The translations under genes were made by a program, and so were the position numbers. Of a stretch of DNA of 10,495 bases, positions 10,387-10,495 are shown piece by piece. Origin of the DNA: Baffinella frigidus (Eukaryota; Cryptophyceae; Cryptomonadales; Baffinellaceae). Within the stretch, counting starts at the first letter, position 1; every line of letters starts with the position of its first letter. The notes beneath the pieces are model-generated. The model did not search any database and was not told the DNA's origin. It saw only the letters and a list, made by a program, of their open reading frames with translations. Location: positions 256,600-267,094 of the forward strand of contig MU646462.1 in assembly GCA_026770585.1 (NCBI GenBank), written 5' to 3'.

Positions 10387-10495
10387 TCTCTCTCTCTCTC
10401 TCGGTTCGCCTCTCTCTCTCTCTCTCTCTCTCTCCTCTCTCTCTCGCTCTCTCTCTCTCTCTCCCTCCCTCCCTCTCTCTCTCTCTCTCTCTCTC
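10387..10495. repeat. CT microsatellite upstream of the VTC start codon
   Basis: An almost uninterrupted CT run (GA on the gene's strand) with a few CG, CC and CCCT interruptions, reaching the end of the window. It starts about ten bases upstream of the ATG, where a 5' leader or promoter is expected. GA/CT tracts are known promoter-proximal elements in some eukaryotes; a role here is inference. Confidence 0.9.

Noticed and set aside
1-10495. tRNA, rRNA, transposase, reverse transcriptase or viral genes
   Set aside because: None was recognised on either strand; all mobile elements seen are short and non-autonomous.

Overview
The window is nuclear DNA of a eukaryote, not a prokaryote. It has no long intact reading frame, but it has GT-AG introns, exons rich in G or C at third codon positions, telomere-like 7-mers (TTTAGGG, TTCAGGG, TGTAGGG, TTTCGGG), minisatellites and many short foldback (MITE-like) elements. 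TTTAGGG-type repeats combined with very repeat-rich introns suggest an alga or related protist. A chromerid or dinoflagellate-type alveolate is my first guess, but the sequence does not prove it.

The main result is a five-exon gene on the minus strand, spread over about 6.9 kb (10377 down to 3511). Every single-frame reading of the window misses it. The exons are 10377-10313, 9713-9650, 7403-7331, 6137-6064 and 3579-3511. All four junctions have GT donors, AG acceptors and matching phases (2, 0, 1, 0). The product is 114 residues with an FFANER motif, three hydrophobic helices, a YYWR motif and a DEPYGPL motif. This is the layout of a small VTC1-like subunit (DUF202/VTC family) of the vacuolar transporter chaperone complex, which makes and translocates polyphosphate.

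Exons 2 to 5 also occur nearby as extra copies in the same orientation. Some are cut short or frameshifted, while others are phase-compatible and could still be spliced. The introns consist of degenerate telomere-like repeats, minisatellites and inserted foldbacks. The C-rich strand of the telomere-like repeats is usually the sense strand of the gene and often runs up to the splice acceptor.

At the left end (1-1560) a second, unidentified gene probably runs on the plus strand, convergent with the VTC gene. It shows a Cys-containing internal exon (42-134, donor GTAAGT), a last exon ending at a stop (1490-1558) and two damaged copies of that last exon.

The rest is mobile-element debris. Family F1 is 105 bp with TIR TATCCCTTAAGTGGCC. 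F2 has ends TACAGGGGTACC. F3 is a long foldback with ends CATAGGGTAACGGCC. F4 has the core GGCAACGAAAATT. Several single-copy foldbacks are also present, one F1 copy is nested inside an F2 copy, and the window ends in a CT microsatellite just upstream of the VTC start codon.
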